DNA of 57,365 nt. Source: Gemmatimonadaceae bacterium (lineage in GTDB: Bacteria; Gemmatimonadota; Gemmatimonadetes; Gemmatimonadales; Gemmatimonadaceae). This document shows positions 1 through 7,509 of the stretch, one piece after another. A program made the translations under genes and the position numbers. The stretch is from positions 1 through 57,365 of the forward strand of contig JAIEMN010000042.1 in NCBI GenBank assembly GCA_019752115.1. Reading direction: 5' to 3'. Below the pieces are notes generated by a model. That model made no database searches. It saw only the letters and a program-made list of their open reading frames with translations, and was not told the DNA's origin. How positions within the stretch are numbered: position 1 is the stretch's first letter; the number at the start of each line of letters is the position of its first letter.

Positions 1-42
1 AATGGGGGTGGGGACTTTGAGACGATCACTTCCTGGGGAATT

Positions 43-198
43 TCACGCGATCACTGACACCGTCACGTCGAGCTCGCGCCCGATCTGTGCGAGCGGCACG
101 CCGGGCCCGCGTTCCTTCACCATCCGGACCGCCTCCCGCTTGAACTCGTCGCTCAACGTCCGGCGTGCCCGACGACCACCATGTTGGTTCCGTTTCAT
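43..198 (-). pseudogene. truncated IS3-family transposase OrfA, N-terminal fragment
   Basis: A 51-codon reading frame starts at ATG 198 with a good GGGAGG ribosome site upstream. It encodes an Arg/Lys-rich start followed by SDEFKREAVRMVKERG and a helix ending in IGRELDVT. This matches the N-terminal helix-turn-helix of IS3/IS911-type OrfA proteins (usually about 90-100 residues). Shortly after the second helix the similarity stops and a TGA follows, so the leucine zipper and all of OrfB (the DDE integrase) are missing. The sequence from 1 to about 50 may belong to a different insertion sequence end. It is a dead remnant, or an element cut by a later insertion; the window edge prevents deciding which. 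Confidence 0.6.
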
Positions 199-272
199 GA
201 ACTGCCTCCCGCTCCAACCTAGGGTGAGGAACTAGTCCACGAAATCGGGTCAACTCCACCCCACGTATACGC

Positions 273-280
273 TATCTTTC
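273..280 (+). promoter_or_regulatory. candidate promoter box TATCTTTC, probably leaderless
   Basis: TATCTTTC preceded by GC lies only 5 nt before the ATG at 286. The same gcTAnnTTT pattern recurs before other genes in this window. At this spacing the transcript would start at or next to the ATG, giving a leaderless mRNA. Inferred from sequence only. Confidence 0.35.
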
Positions 281-285
281 CCATC

Positions 286-573
286 ATGCATCCCCGCAAA
301 GTCTCCCGCACCTCCCTGCGGCGCTTCGAAGATCTCCCCAACATCGGCCCGGCCATGGCTGGCGACTTCGTGGCACTCGGCTACACGACGCCGTTGCAGC
401 TGACGGGGGCGGATCCGTATGCGCTGTACCAGCGCCTGTGCGCGCTGACGAACACCCGACAGGATCCGTGCGTGCTGGACGTGTTCATGTCGGTAACGCG
501 CTTTCTGGATGGCGAAGAGCCGCGCGCGTGGTGGGATTTCACCGCCGAGCGTAAGCAGCGGTACGGGATCTAG
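286..573 (+). CDS. helix-hairpin-helix protein, Cdd1 (pathogenicity locus) family
   Basis: A 95-residue protein. Residues 14-50 (FEDLPNIGPAMAGDFVALGY) form an HhH motif with the typical LPNIG hairpin. The C-terminal half carries CVLDVFMSVTRFLDG and a WWDFTAERK tail, the arrangement seen in Cdd1-like proteins of similar length. HhH motifs bind DNA backbone non-specifically, but the biological role of this family is not established. The ATG sits 5 nt after a promoter-like box, so it may be translated from a leaderless mRNA. The next gene starts 2 nt after the stop, indicating an operon. Confidence 0.85.
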   Translation: MHPRKVSRTSLRRFEDLPNIGPAMAGDFVALGYTTPLQLTGADPYALYQRLCALTNTRQDPCVLDVFMSVTRFLDGEEPRAWWDFTAERKQRYGI

Positions 574-575
574 CG

Positions 576-1019
576 ATGGGGTTCTTCGGCAACGACATCC
601 ACAATGATCCCACGCTCGGTGGCTTCGAGCGCAAGGGCGGCACGTGGCAGGGCGTGATTTCCCTCGAGGGCTTCGGGCCGGTGCCGCTCACGGTGCCGGG
701 TGATCGCAAGCGCCCGGACCCGGCGTCGCTTGCACTCGCGCCGCAGGCGGCGGTGGACGTGTTCGCGGTGCGCGATGCGCTTGCGACCGCTCTCTACGAG
801 CATTGGGAGCCGTACTTCGAAGCCGAGGTGGACGAAGCACCACGCCTCGAGACGCGGCACGAGGTGTGGCCGCATGTGCGCATCGAGCGGCTCGTGGTCG
901 ATGCGGCCCACGCGGAGTTTCCGGTAGAGCTGCGCCTCACCGTGCCCTGGGACCCCGAGCACACGCTCGGGGCCCGCATCGCGCACGGTGAGTTGATCGA
1001 GCTGAACGGCAGCGTCTGA
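576..1019 (+). CDS. conserved hypothetical protein (DUF6985-like)
   Basis: A 147-residue soluble protein with no signal peptide or membrane segment. It has a beta-rich N-terminus (residues 10-35, GGFERKGGTWQG), a central helix with ALYEHWEPYF, and a C-terminal strand-turn-strand ending in WDPEHTLGARIAHGELIELNGSV. The closing pattern, in which an acidic strand is followed by a glycine and an acidic or hydrophobic strand, is common in DUF6985-type proteins, some of which occur near toxin or immunity genes. No catalytic motif is recognisable. It begins 2 nt after the HhH gene and is very likely cotranscribed with it. Family assignment is tentative; function unknown. Confidence 0.75.
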   Translation: MGFFGNDIHNDPTLGGFERKGGTWQGVISLEGFGPVPLTVPGDRKRPDPASLALAPQAAVDVFAVRDALATALYEHWEPYFEAEVDEAPRLETRHEVWPHVRIERLVVDAAHAEFPVELRLTVPWDPEHTLGARIAHGELIELNGSV

Positions 1020-1030
1020 ACGCGGCGCGG

Positions 1031-2455
1031 TCAGGCGACGCACTCGCCGGCCAGGGCAAGCCCCTGCGGCTTGCTGGTGTGACCGGCTTCCTTCATGACC
1101 GGCGGCACCGCGGGATCGGAAACGAAGTTCTGCCAGCCCGCGGCGTCCCAATCGAAGACGACCCACACGCGATCGGCCTGGTTCGGGTCGCGGAAGACCT
1201 TCGCGCCCTTCGATCCGTGCTTGGCCCGCAGCTCGGCGCCGCCGGTGGAGAAGATCTTCATGAACTGGTCGAAGTCGGCAACAGTGGTGGTCGCGAGCAG
1301 CATCGGGTTCTCCGTAGAGTGAGTGGGTGACGCGGTGGGATCGATCGCCTTTTCGTGGGGATCGACGGGACCGAGGTGCTTGATCACCTCGAACGTTCCG
1401 TGATGCGATTGCGCGATGTACATCGACATGCGCACGTGATGCTCACCGGGGACCATCGCGGCCGGTCCACCGGGGCCCTGCGCGATGGACGCATGGTCGA
1501 GGGCGCGCACGACGGCATCCGTCTCGACGGTGCCGGCTTCGGTCACCGCGGCTTCCCAGAGGCGGAGCCCGCGATAGAGCCCCGTGCAGGCGCTGCCGGC
1601 GGTGAAGAGGTTATGCCCCGGATACAGCGCGTCGTACTGGTTCAGCAGGCTGCGGCTGAAGGGCTCATCCACGGCCTGGTAGTAGTCGAGGCAGCTGTAG
1701 AGCCCCTCGACATGCTCCGGCGGGACCATGTTGAGGAAATTCTCGTCGAAATAGAGACAGACGAGCTTGCCGCCCCGTTGCTGGAAACCGGCCGCATGGA
1801 GTTCGGCGAGAAAGGGCCCAACGCCGGGGGGGACGGTGGTGTTGAACACGACCTCCGCGCCACTCGCCATGATGCGCTGCACGGTACCGACGTAGTCGGT
1901 GTGATCGAGCGGGAAGTATTCCTCACCCACGATCGCGCCACCGTTCGCGGTCACGATATCGCGCACCTTGCGATTCATCACGCGCGGCCAGATGTAGTCG
2001 GCGCTCGGCAGGAAAAACTTGCGCGCGCCGGTCTCCTTCATGAGCCATGGAATGAACGGCGTGACCTGCTGCGCGGGCACGGGGCCGGTGCAGAAGATTC
2101 GCGGATCACTTTCCTCGCCTTCATATTGCTCGGGGTAGATGTACAGCGTCTTGCCCTTGGTCACGGCTTCGGCCTTGATCGCCTGCCGGGTAGAGCTGTA
2201 GATGCCGCCGAGAATGACGTCTGCGCGCTGCGCCACGAGCCGGGCCGCGCAGGCGGCGGCGGTGGCATCGTCGGTGGCACTGTCTTCGAGCAGCAACTCC
2301 AGCGGTCGACCGAGCAGGCCGCCCTTGGCGTTGATGTCGCCGATCACCATGCGGGCCACGTTGGCGTTCGCCAGGCCGGCGAAGGAGAGCGGACCGCTCT
2401 GATCCGCGATCACGCCGACCTTGATCGGTCTGCCGGTCTCGTTGCTGCGTTCCAT
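1031..2455 (-). CDS. cytosolic urea/amide-type ligand-binding protein with C-terminal ABM-like domain
   Basis: A 474-residue protein. Residues about 10-370 match periplasmic binding proteins of the urea/short-chain amide type (UrtA, FmdD, AmiC): IKVGVIADQSGPLSFAG at the N-terminus, NAKGGLLGRPLELLLEDS, and GGIYSSTRQAIK in the first lobe. Unlike transport proteins it has no signal peptide, so it should be cytoplasmic, like the AmiC sensor. Residues about 382-474 form an extra small domain (TTVADFDQFMKIF, HGSKGAKVFRD, VWVVFDWDAAGWQNFVSD) resembling the dimeric alpha/beta fold of antibiotic biosynthesis monooxygenase-like proteins. No permease or ATPase is adjacent; the neighbour is a divergent HD/LuxR regulator. 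I infer a ligand sensor. Start chosen at ATG 2455; the frame is open much further upstream, but that extension lies opposite the regulator. Confidence 0.85.
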   Translation of the reverse strand: MERSNETGRPIKVGVIADQSGPLSFAGLANANVARMVIGDINAKGGLLGRPLELLLEDSATDDATAAACAARLVAQRADVILGGIYSSTRQAIKAEAVTKGKTLYIYPEQYEGEESDPRIFCTGPVPAQQVTPFIPWLMKETGARKFFLPSADYIWPRVMNRKVRDIVTANGGAIVGEEYFPLDHTDYVGTVQRIMASGAEVVFNTTVPPGVGPFLAELHAAGFQQRGGKLVCLYFDENFLNMVPPEHVEGLYSCLDYYQAVDEPFSRSLLNQYDALYPGHNLFTAGSACTGLYRGLRLWEAAVTEAGTVETDAVVRALDHASIAQGPGGPAAMVPGEHHVRMSMYIAQSHHGTFEVIKHLGPVDPHEKAIDPTASPTHSTENPMLLATTTVADFDQFMKIFSTGGAELRAKHGSKGAKVFRDPNQADRVWVVFDWDAAGWQNFVSDPAVPPVMKEAGHTSKPQGLALAGECVA

Positions 2456-2566
2456 GTGGGTTTCCCTGAGCGAGAAGGTGGAGGTCCGGTGCCGTGGAAT
2501 CGCGGCGCCCGTCGCGCAGGGGGATGATGCGACCACCCGAATTCCCATACATCGGGAGAGTTCCCC

Positions 2567-4123
2567 ATTTCTGCTCAACCCCTCCGCCTGAGCGAGTTCG
2601 TCGCCACCCTGGCGCTCGCGCAGGACAACGCCTTCGGGCAGCCGCTCGAGTCCCAGCTCCGCTCCTGTCTGCTGGCCGCGTGGCTTGCCGAGGCGGCGGC
2701 GGTGCCCCCCGCACAGCGCGCCACGACCTACTGGGTGGCGCTGCTGCGCTACATCGGTTGCACCGGCCACGCACACGAGGTGGCCACGCTCTTTGGCGAC
2801 GAGATCGCCATTCGCGCCGCGACGCTCACGCACAACGCTGCCAATCCACCGGAGGTCATTCGCGATGTGATCGCCTATGCCACCGCCGGCCGCGAACAGG
2901 CCGAGCGCGAGGCGATCGTGCAGTTCATTCAGCAGAACGCGCGGGAGTGGGCCACACACAACTTCGCCTCGGGGTGCGAAGTGGCCGACATGCTGCTCGA
3001 GCGCATCGAGTTCGGCGCCGATGTGCGGGAATCGCTGCGCTATACCTTCGAGCGCTGGAACGGCAACGGCTATCCCACGCACACCGGTGGTGAGGCCATT
3101 CCGCTGCCGATGCGCATCGTGCACCTATCGCACGACATGGAGGCGATTGCCCGCCTCTTCTCACCGGAGCGGGCGCTCGAGGCGGTGCAGGAGCGGCGCG
3201 GCGAGACGTACGATCCGGCCTTGGCCGATCTCTTTGCGGCCCGCGGCGCCGAGTGGTTTGCACGCCTCGCGCGTACTGAACCGTGGGATGCGGTGCTCGA
3301 CCTGGAGCCGCATCCGCGACGGATTCTCGAAGGCGCCGCGCTCGAGAATGCGCTCCTCATGGCGGCCGACTTCATCGATCTCAAGTCGCCGTACATGGGT
3401 GGTCACAGTCGTCGCTGCGCACAGCTGAGTGGCGATGCGGCGCTGGTGCTGGGGTATAGTGACGCGGAGCTCACCGCGCTTCGCCGCGCCGCACTGCTTC
3501 ACGATTTTGGTACCACCGCCGTTCCCAACTCGATCTGGGACAAGACCGGGACGCTCACGCGCGCCGAGTTCGATCGTGTGGAGATGCACCCGCTGCTGAC
3601 CGAGCAGATGCTGCGCCGCTCCCCGGCGTTAGCGGTGCTCAACCGGATCGCGAGCGCGCATCACGAAAAGTGTGACGGCTCGGGGTATCACAAGCGCGTG
3701 CGCACCGACGCGATCGACCCGGGTGCTGCCGTGCTGGCGGCGACGGAAGTGTATGTCGGACTGACGAGCGATCGGGCTCACCGCCCCGCGCATCCGGCCG
3801 ATGTCGCCGCGCAGCAGCTCCGCGATCTGGCCTCGGCGGGCGTGCTCGATGCGCGGGCGGTACGCGCAGTGCTGGTCGCGGCCGGCCACGGTGAGCCGGC
3901 CGCGCCGAGCGTCAAGCGCGGCAAGCACCCGGGCGGCCTGTCACGACGCGAGGTCGATGTGCTGCGACTGGCGGCGCGTGGGCTGACGACCAAGGAGATC
4001 GCCGAACGCCTCTTCATCTCCACGAAGACGGCCGATCACCACATCCAGCACGTCTACGTGAAGATCGGCGTCAAGACGCGCGCCGCGGCGGCGCTGTGGG
4101 CGATGTCGAACGCGGTGGTGTGA
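2567..4123 (+). CDS. HD-domain protein with C-terminal LuxR-type HTH
   Basis: About 518 residues. Two HD/HD-GYP-related segments occur: a degenerate first half (ALLRYIGCTGH, RWNGNGYP) and a second with HSRRCAQLSG, LLHDFGTTAVPN, MHPLLTEQML and SAHHEKCDGSGYH. A LuxR/NarL HTH ends the protein (LSRREVDVLRLAARGLTTKE and ISTKTADHHIQHVY). This architecture suits a regulator that couples a phosphohydrolase or sensor module to DNA binding. Family-like coding sequence (RLSEFVATLALA, then a Leu/Ala helix) continues upstream of the first GTG (2702) to an ATT at 2567, which lies 6 nt after GGGAGAG. I therefore propose the rare ATT start. If wrong, the annotated protein would begin at GTG 2702 and lack its first 45 residues. 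It is divergent from the ligand-binding gene and may respond to it. Confidence 0.85.
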   Translation: MSAQPLRLSEFVATLALAQDNAFGQPLESQLRSCLLAAWLAEAAAVPPAQRATTYWVALLRYIGCTGHAHEVATLFGDEIAIRAATLTHNAANPPEVIRDVIAYATAGREQAEREAIVQFIQQNAREWATHNFASGCEVADMLLERIEFGADVRESLRYTFERWNGNGYPTHTGGEAIPLPMRIVHLSHDMEAIARLFSPERALEAVQERRGETYDPALADLFAARGAEWFARLARTEPWDAVLDLEPHPRRILEGAALENALLMAADFIDLKSPYMGGHSRRCAQLSGDAALVLGYSDAELTALRRAALLHDFGTTAVPNSIWDKTGTLTRAEFDRVEMHPLLTEQMLRRSPALAVLNRIASAHHEKCDGSGYHKRVRTDAIDPGAAVLAATEVYVGLTSDRAHRPAHPADVAAQQLRDLASAGVLDARAVRAVLVAAGHGEPAAPSVKRGKHPGGLSRREVDVLRLAARGLTTKEIAERLFISTKTADHHIQHVYVKIGVKTRAAAALWAMSNAVV

Positions 4124-4133
4124 GGTGGGAGTA

Positions 4134-4234
4134 TGAACTGATCCATCCAAGGCATCCGAGACGTTGGAGGCATTCAAGAACCGCGGTTCTCGGATGACTC
4201 GGACGCCTTGAACGCCTTGGATGCGATCAGTTCA
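4134..4234. repeat. intergenic dyad repeat with TGAACTGATC ends
   Basis: Perfect 10-bp terminal inverted repeats, TGAACTGATC (4134-4143) and GATCAGTTCA (4225-4234), enclose a second pairing stretch: CATCCAAGGC on the left and GCCTTGGATG on the right. The interior is made of approximately 9-nt units (CATCCAAGG, CATCCGAGA, CATTCAAGA) mirrored on the right arm, with a GAACCGCGGTTC palindrome at the centre. It fills the gap between the convergent HD/LuxR and nitroreductase genes. It may act as a two-way transcription terminator; no T-run is present. Confidence 0.8.
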
Positions 4235-4243
4235 ACCCATCAC

Positions 4244-4804
4244 TCAGTCGCGCCACACGGTCAGCTCGGCCGCGGGCCGGCGCGTCTTGGGAGGCGGCAC
4301 TTCGAGCGGCTCGCCAACCGTGAGGACGGCCACGATGCGCTCGTTCTCGGCGACACCCACCGCCGCGCGTGCGGCCGGGTCGTCCATGATGGCACCGGAG
4401 CGAATGTAGGTGCCGAGCCCGTGCGCCACCGCCGAGAGGCAGAGCGTCTGCACCGCCATCATCGTGGCGGCGTAGTCTTCCTCGCGGATCTCGGGGTTGT
4501 CGTTGAGCGTCATCGCCACGATCACCATGCTCGGCCACGCGCGGTGCTGATCGCTCGTGTCCTTCCGGATCTGCTCGGCATGTGCCTCGTCGGTCGCCTT
4601 CTTGGCCTTCCGGTTGCCCAGGGCGAGGCCGTAGGCGGCGCGGGCCTCAGGACCGCACACGTAGAAGCGCCACGGCTGCGTGAGGCGGTGATTCGGCGCC
4701 TGGTTCGCGTCGTGAAAGAGCCCTTCGAGCTGCTCGCGGGTGGGCGCGGTCTCGGTGAAGGCGCGGATGGAGCGGCGGGCAGCGATGGCGACAGAAACGT
4801 TCAC
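4244..4804 (-). CDS. nitroreductase family FMN oxidoreductase
   Basis: A 186-residue protein typical in length for the small (YdjA/TM1586-like) nitroreductases. The N-terminal RRSIRAF (residues 10-16) is the FMN-phosphate contact motif. NQAPNHRLTQPWRFYV provides the second flavin segment, and the C-terminal AHGLGTYIRSGA and the GEPLE segment close the fold. These enzymes reduce nitro compounds, quinones or enones with NAD(P)H in the cytoplasm; the native substrate cannot be read from sequence. It is monocistronic and convergent with the HD/LuxR gene, with the dyad repeat between them. A TTAGCTTG promoter-like box sits about 41 nt upstream of its ATG. Confidence 0.9.
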   Translation of the reverse strand: MNVSVAIAARRSIRAFTETAPTREQLEGLFHDANQAPNHRLTQPWRFYVCGPEARAAYGLALGNRKAKKATDEAHAEQIRKDTSDQHRAWPSMVIVAMTLNDNPEIREEDYAATMMAVQTLCLSAVAHGLGTYIRSGAIMDDPAARAAVGVAENERIVAVLTVGEPLEVPPPKTRRPAAELTVWRD

Positions 4805-4845
4805 GGGAGGGCGGGCTGGAGTTCGGGGCCAAACGGGGCTCGCCG

Positions 4846-4853
4846 CAAGCTAA
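4846..4853 (-). promoter_or_regulatory. candidate promoter box TTAGCTTG
   Basis: Read on the minus strand, TTAGCTTG lies 41 nt before the nitroreductase ATG. An identical TTAGCTTG occurs before the GNAT-SnoaL gene at 47052. Inferred. Confidence 0.3.
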
Positions 4854-4958
4854 CCGGCCCGGGAACCACCCAACGGGTTGCTCGGCCGCGCGCTGCGGGG
4901 TGGTCTCTCGACAGCGCATTGGACGCGCGCGACATTCGGGCACCTCTGCCCCCACGCC

Positions 4959-6791
4959 ATGTCCGATTCGTTCTCCCGTCGCGATGCCCTGAAGACGCTT
5001 GGCGCCGTTGGCGCCGGCGCCCTGTTGCCGGTGACGCCCCTCGACGCCGTGGCGCAGCCACCGGCCGCGCCCGCGCCGACGCCGGTTCCGCCACTGGCGG
5101 ATATCCGCACGCGCTACGCCACCGGCGACATCGTGGAGCTCATGAATACCAGCGATGTGTTCACGCCGGCCCGCGGGCGGGCGTGGATGCGCTTTTCGTT
5201 CGATTTCCCGGAGCCGAGCGTGGTGTTCGGGGCGCATCGCTTCAGCACGGTGGTGTTCACCGAAGAGAACACCTACGCCATGGACCGTGCCCGCCTGAAG
5301 GCCACCGGCAACGACGACAAGCTGGTGGTGACGTGCGACGGACTCGTGTGGGCGGGCGGGCAGGAGAAGGCGCCGGGGAAGGTGACCATGACGCTGCAGC
5401 GCACCGGGCGCACGATCACGGTGGATACCGTGGTGGAGATGGACAAGCCCATCAAGACGGTCACCACCGTGGTGCGTGATGTGCCGCGCGGGCAGGTGTC
5501 GCTGGGTGGCTCCAATCTCATGGACGGCCGCGAAGGCGACTTCCTGGGGGGCTACACCTTCGGCGCCGGTGACCTGCATGGCGCGGGCACGCCGCAGAGC
5601 ATGACGACGCCGGTGGCGGTGGTGAAGGCATCGGACACCGACTTCGTGTACTTCACGACGCACGACACCAAGGTCCGGCCCAAGCGCTACTACTTTCAGG
5701 CCGGCGAGCAGATGTACCGCACCGAGATGATCTACGAGCACGATGCGTGGCGCAACGACACGCGGGTGGAAGTGCCGCGATGGGAGATCGGCCACGCACC
5801 CACGCTCGATGCGGCGATGGACATCCACATGGGCTACGTGGAGAAGGCGTTCGGGCTCCCGGCGTGGGAAACACGTACCGACGTGCCGCAGTGGATGCGC
5901 GACACGTCGCTCGTGCTCACCATGCACGGCATGCACTACACGGGCTTCATCTTCAACGACTACGCGCAGCAGCTGGCGATTCTTCGGTGGGTGGCCACGC
6001 AGATTCCGGCCAACCGGGTGCTGGTGTTCCTCGCCAGCTGGGATGGCCGCTACTACTGGGACTATCCCAACTACAAGATCCCGGCGCGCATGGGTGGCGA
6101 GGCAGGGTTCCGCACGCTCATCAGCGAAGCGCAGAAGCTGGGCTTCAAGATGATGCCGATGTACGGCACCAACTCGGCCAACCGCAAGCAGCCGGGGTGG
6201 GACAAGATCAAGAGCGGCGCGACGTACAAGATCGACGGTGACCTGTACAACCTGAATTGGGTGGACTGGAATAACGACCGCCATCAGGACGGCTGGCTCA
6301 CCTACATGAATCTGGGCGACGACGCGTGGCGCAAGCACATGGAAGGGCGCATTGCCGAGATGATCGAACGGTTCAAGGTGGATGCGTACTTTCTGGACAT
6401 CGTGGGTGGCCACGTGAACAGCACCACCGGTGACATGCACGAGGGGACGCGCCTGATGGTGAAGAACCTGCGCGACAAGTACCCGAACGTGATCGGCGTG
6501 GGCGAGATGCCATATGACGCACTGCATGCCTTCATTCCGCTCTATCACGCCGGCGGCGGCGAACGGTGGCGCAAGTACTCGCGCTTCTATTCTCACCTGA
6601 GCGCACCGGCGCCGGGGCGCGGGTCGAGCGGGGTGCACGAGGCGGGCTTTCAGCGGTTCAATAATGAAACGCTAGGCTTGTCGCCGACGGCGATCCCCAC
6701 GCTGCAGATCGTGGATGACACCTTCACCAAGCACAAGGACATCATGGCGCGCGTCATCGCGGCGGCGAAGCAGCGCGCGGGGCTCGGCTGA
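4959..6791 (+). CDS. Tat-exported glycoside hydrolase-like TIM-barrel protein (DUF6259-like)
   Basis: A 610-residue protein. The start at ATG 4959 gives a twin-arginine signal (SRRDALKTLG, Arg7-Arg8) followed by a hydrophobic stretch and a Pro/Ala linker, so it is exported folded. The first half is beta-rich, like the N-terminal sandwich of alpha-galactosidase-type enzymes. The second half has barrel strands: VLVFLASWDGRYYWDYPNY, FKMMPMYGTNSANR, VDAYFLDIVGGHVN and NVIGVGEMPYDALHAF. The Asp of YFLDIVGG and the Glu of GVGEMPYD occupy positions expected of a catalytic pair, which is inference. It is first in an operon with araD (ATGA overlap) and a GH43 lipoprotein, so the substrate is probably an arabinose-containing glycan. 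The exact glycosidic bond is unknown. Confidence 0.82.
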   Translation: MSDSFSRRDALKTLGAVGAGALLPVTPLDAVAQPPAAPAPTPVPPLADIRTRYATGDIVELMNTSDVFTPARGRAWMRFSFDFPEPSVVFGAHRFSTVVFTEENTYAMDRARLKATGNDDKLVVTCDGLVWAGGQEKAPGKVTMTLQRTGRTITVDTVVEMDKPIKTVTTVVRDVPRGQVSLGGSNLMDGREGDFLGGYTFGAGDLHGAGTPQSMTTPVAVVKASDTDFVYFTTHDTKVRPKRYYFQAGEQMYRTEMIYEHDAWRNDTRVEVPRWEIGHAPTLDAAMDIHMGYVEKAFGLPAWETRTDVPQWMRDTSLVLTMHGMHYTGFIFNDYAQQLAILRWVATQIPANRVLVFLASWDGRYYWDYPNYKIPARMGGEAGFRTLISEAQKLGFKMMPMYGTNSANRKQPGWDKIKSGATYKIDGDLYNLNWVDWNNDRHQDGWLTYMNLGDDAWRKHMEGRIAEMIERFKVDAYFLDIVGGHVNSTTGDMHEGTRLMVKNLRDKYPNVIGVGEMPYDALHAFIPLYHAGGGERWRKYSRFYSHLSAPAPGRGSSGVHEAGFQRFNNETLGLSPTAIPTLQIVDDTFTKHKDIMARVIAAAKQRAGLG

Positions 6792-7507
6792 TGGCGCGTG
6801 CACGGCAGGCGCGGGCGTCCAAGGCGCTTCGTGAATCGGTGTGCGCGGCGAACATCGCGCTATTCGAGCGGGGGCTCGCCAAGTTCACCTTTGGTAACGC
6901 AAGCGGAGTGGATCGCGAGCTGGGGTTGATCGTGATCAAGCCGAGCGGTGTGGGCTATGATCGGTTGACGCCGGCGATGCTGGTCGTGACGGACCTGCAG
7001 GGCACGGTGGTGGAAGGAGACTTGCGCCCCAGCTCCGACCTGCCGACGCATGCCGCGCTGTTCCGCGCGTGGGAGCGCATTGGCGGTATCGTGCACACGC
7101 ACTCGATGTACGCTACGGTGTTTGCACAGGCGCGGCGCGACATTCCGTGCCTGGGGACGACGCATGCGGACTACTTCTACGGCGCGATTCCGTGCACGAA
7201 GCCGCTCACGCAGGCGCAGGTGAACGGGGCGTACGAGCTCGAGACGGGGCACGCCATCGTTCGCCGGCTCCGCGGCCACGATCCCCTCATGATGCCCGCG
7301 GCTCTGGTCGCGAACCACGCCCCCTTCTGCTGGGGGCGTACGGTGGCGCAGGCGGTGGATTATGCGAGCTATCTCGAGGAGGTCGCGACGATGGCGCACC
7401 ACACGCTCGCGCTTTCGCCCAAGGCGGCCGGCGTGAGCCGTGAGCTGCTCGATAAGCATTATCTGCGCAAGCACGGTCGCGCGGCGTACTACGGGCAGTC
7501 CCAATAG
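6791..7507 (+). CDS. araD: L-ribulose-5-phosphate 4-epimerase (class II aldolase fold)
   Basis: A 238-residue cytosolic enzyme converting L-ribulose-5-phosphate to D-xylulose-5-phosphate, the last step of L-arabinose catabolism. The zinc ligands fit the AraD pattern: His102 and His104 in VHTHSMYATVF and His176 in VANHAPFCWG. FGNASG (residues 34-39) and KPSGVGY are the phosphate-binding loops, and SSDLPTH precedes the active-site region. The related fuculose-phosphate aldolases share this fold, but the nearby AraB-type kinase and arabinosidases favour epimerase. Its ATG overlaps the stop of the upstream glycosidase gene (ATGA), implying coupled translation; the next gene follows after 2 nt. 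Confidence 0.93.
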   Translation: MARARQARASKALRESVCAANIALFERGLAKFTFGNASGVDRELGLIVIKPSGVGYDRLTPAMLVVTDLQGTVVEGDLRPSSDLPTHAALFRAWERIGGIVHTHSMYATVFAQARRDIPCLGTTHADYFYGAIPCTKPLTQAQVNGAYELETGHAIVRRLRGHDPLMMPAALVANHAPFCWGRTVAQAVDYASYLEEVATMAHHTLALSPKAAGVSRELLDKHYLRKHGRAAYYGQSQ

Positions 7508-7509
7508 TC

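Noticed and set aside
2456-3124. N-terminal extension of the urea-like binding protein
   Set aside because: The extension runs antisense through the HD/LuxR gene and lacks family similarity; ATG 2455 gives a normal domain start.
4647-6638. 663-codon minus-strand frame opposite the Tat-exported glycosidase
   Set aside because: No family features; composition (His, Arg, Val rich) is typical of antisense frames.
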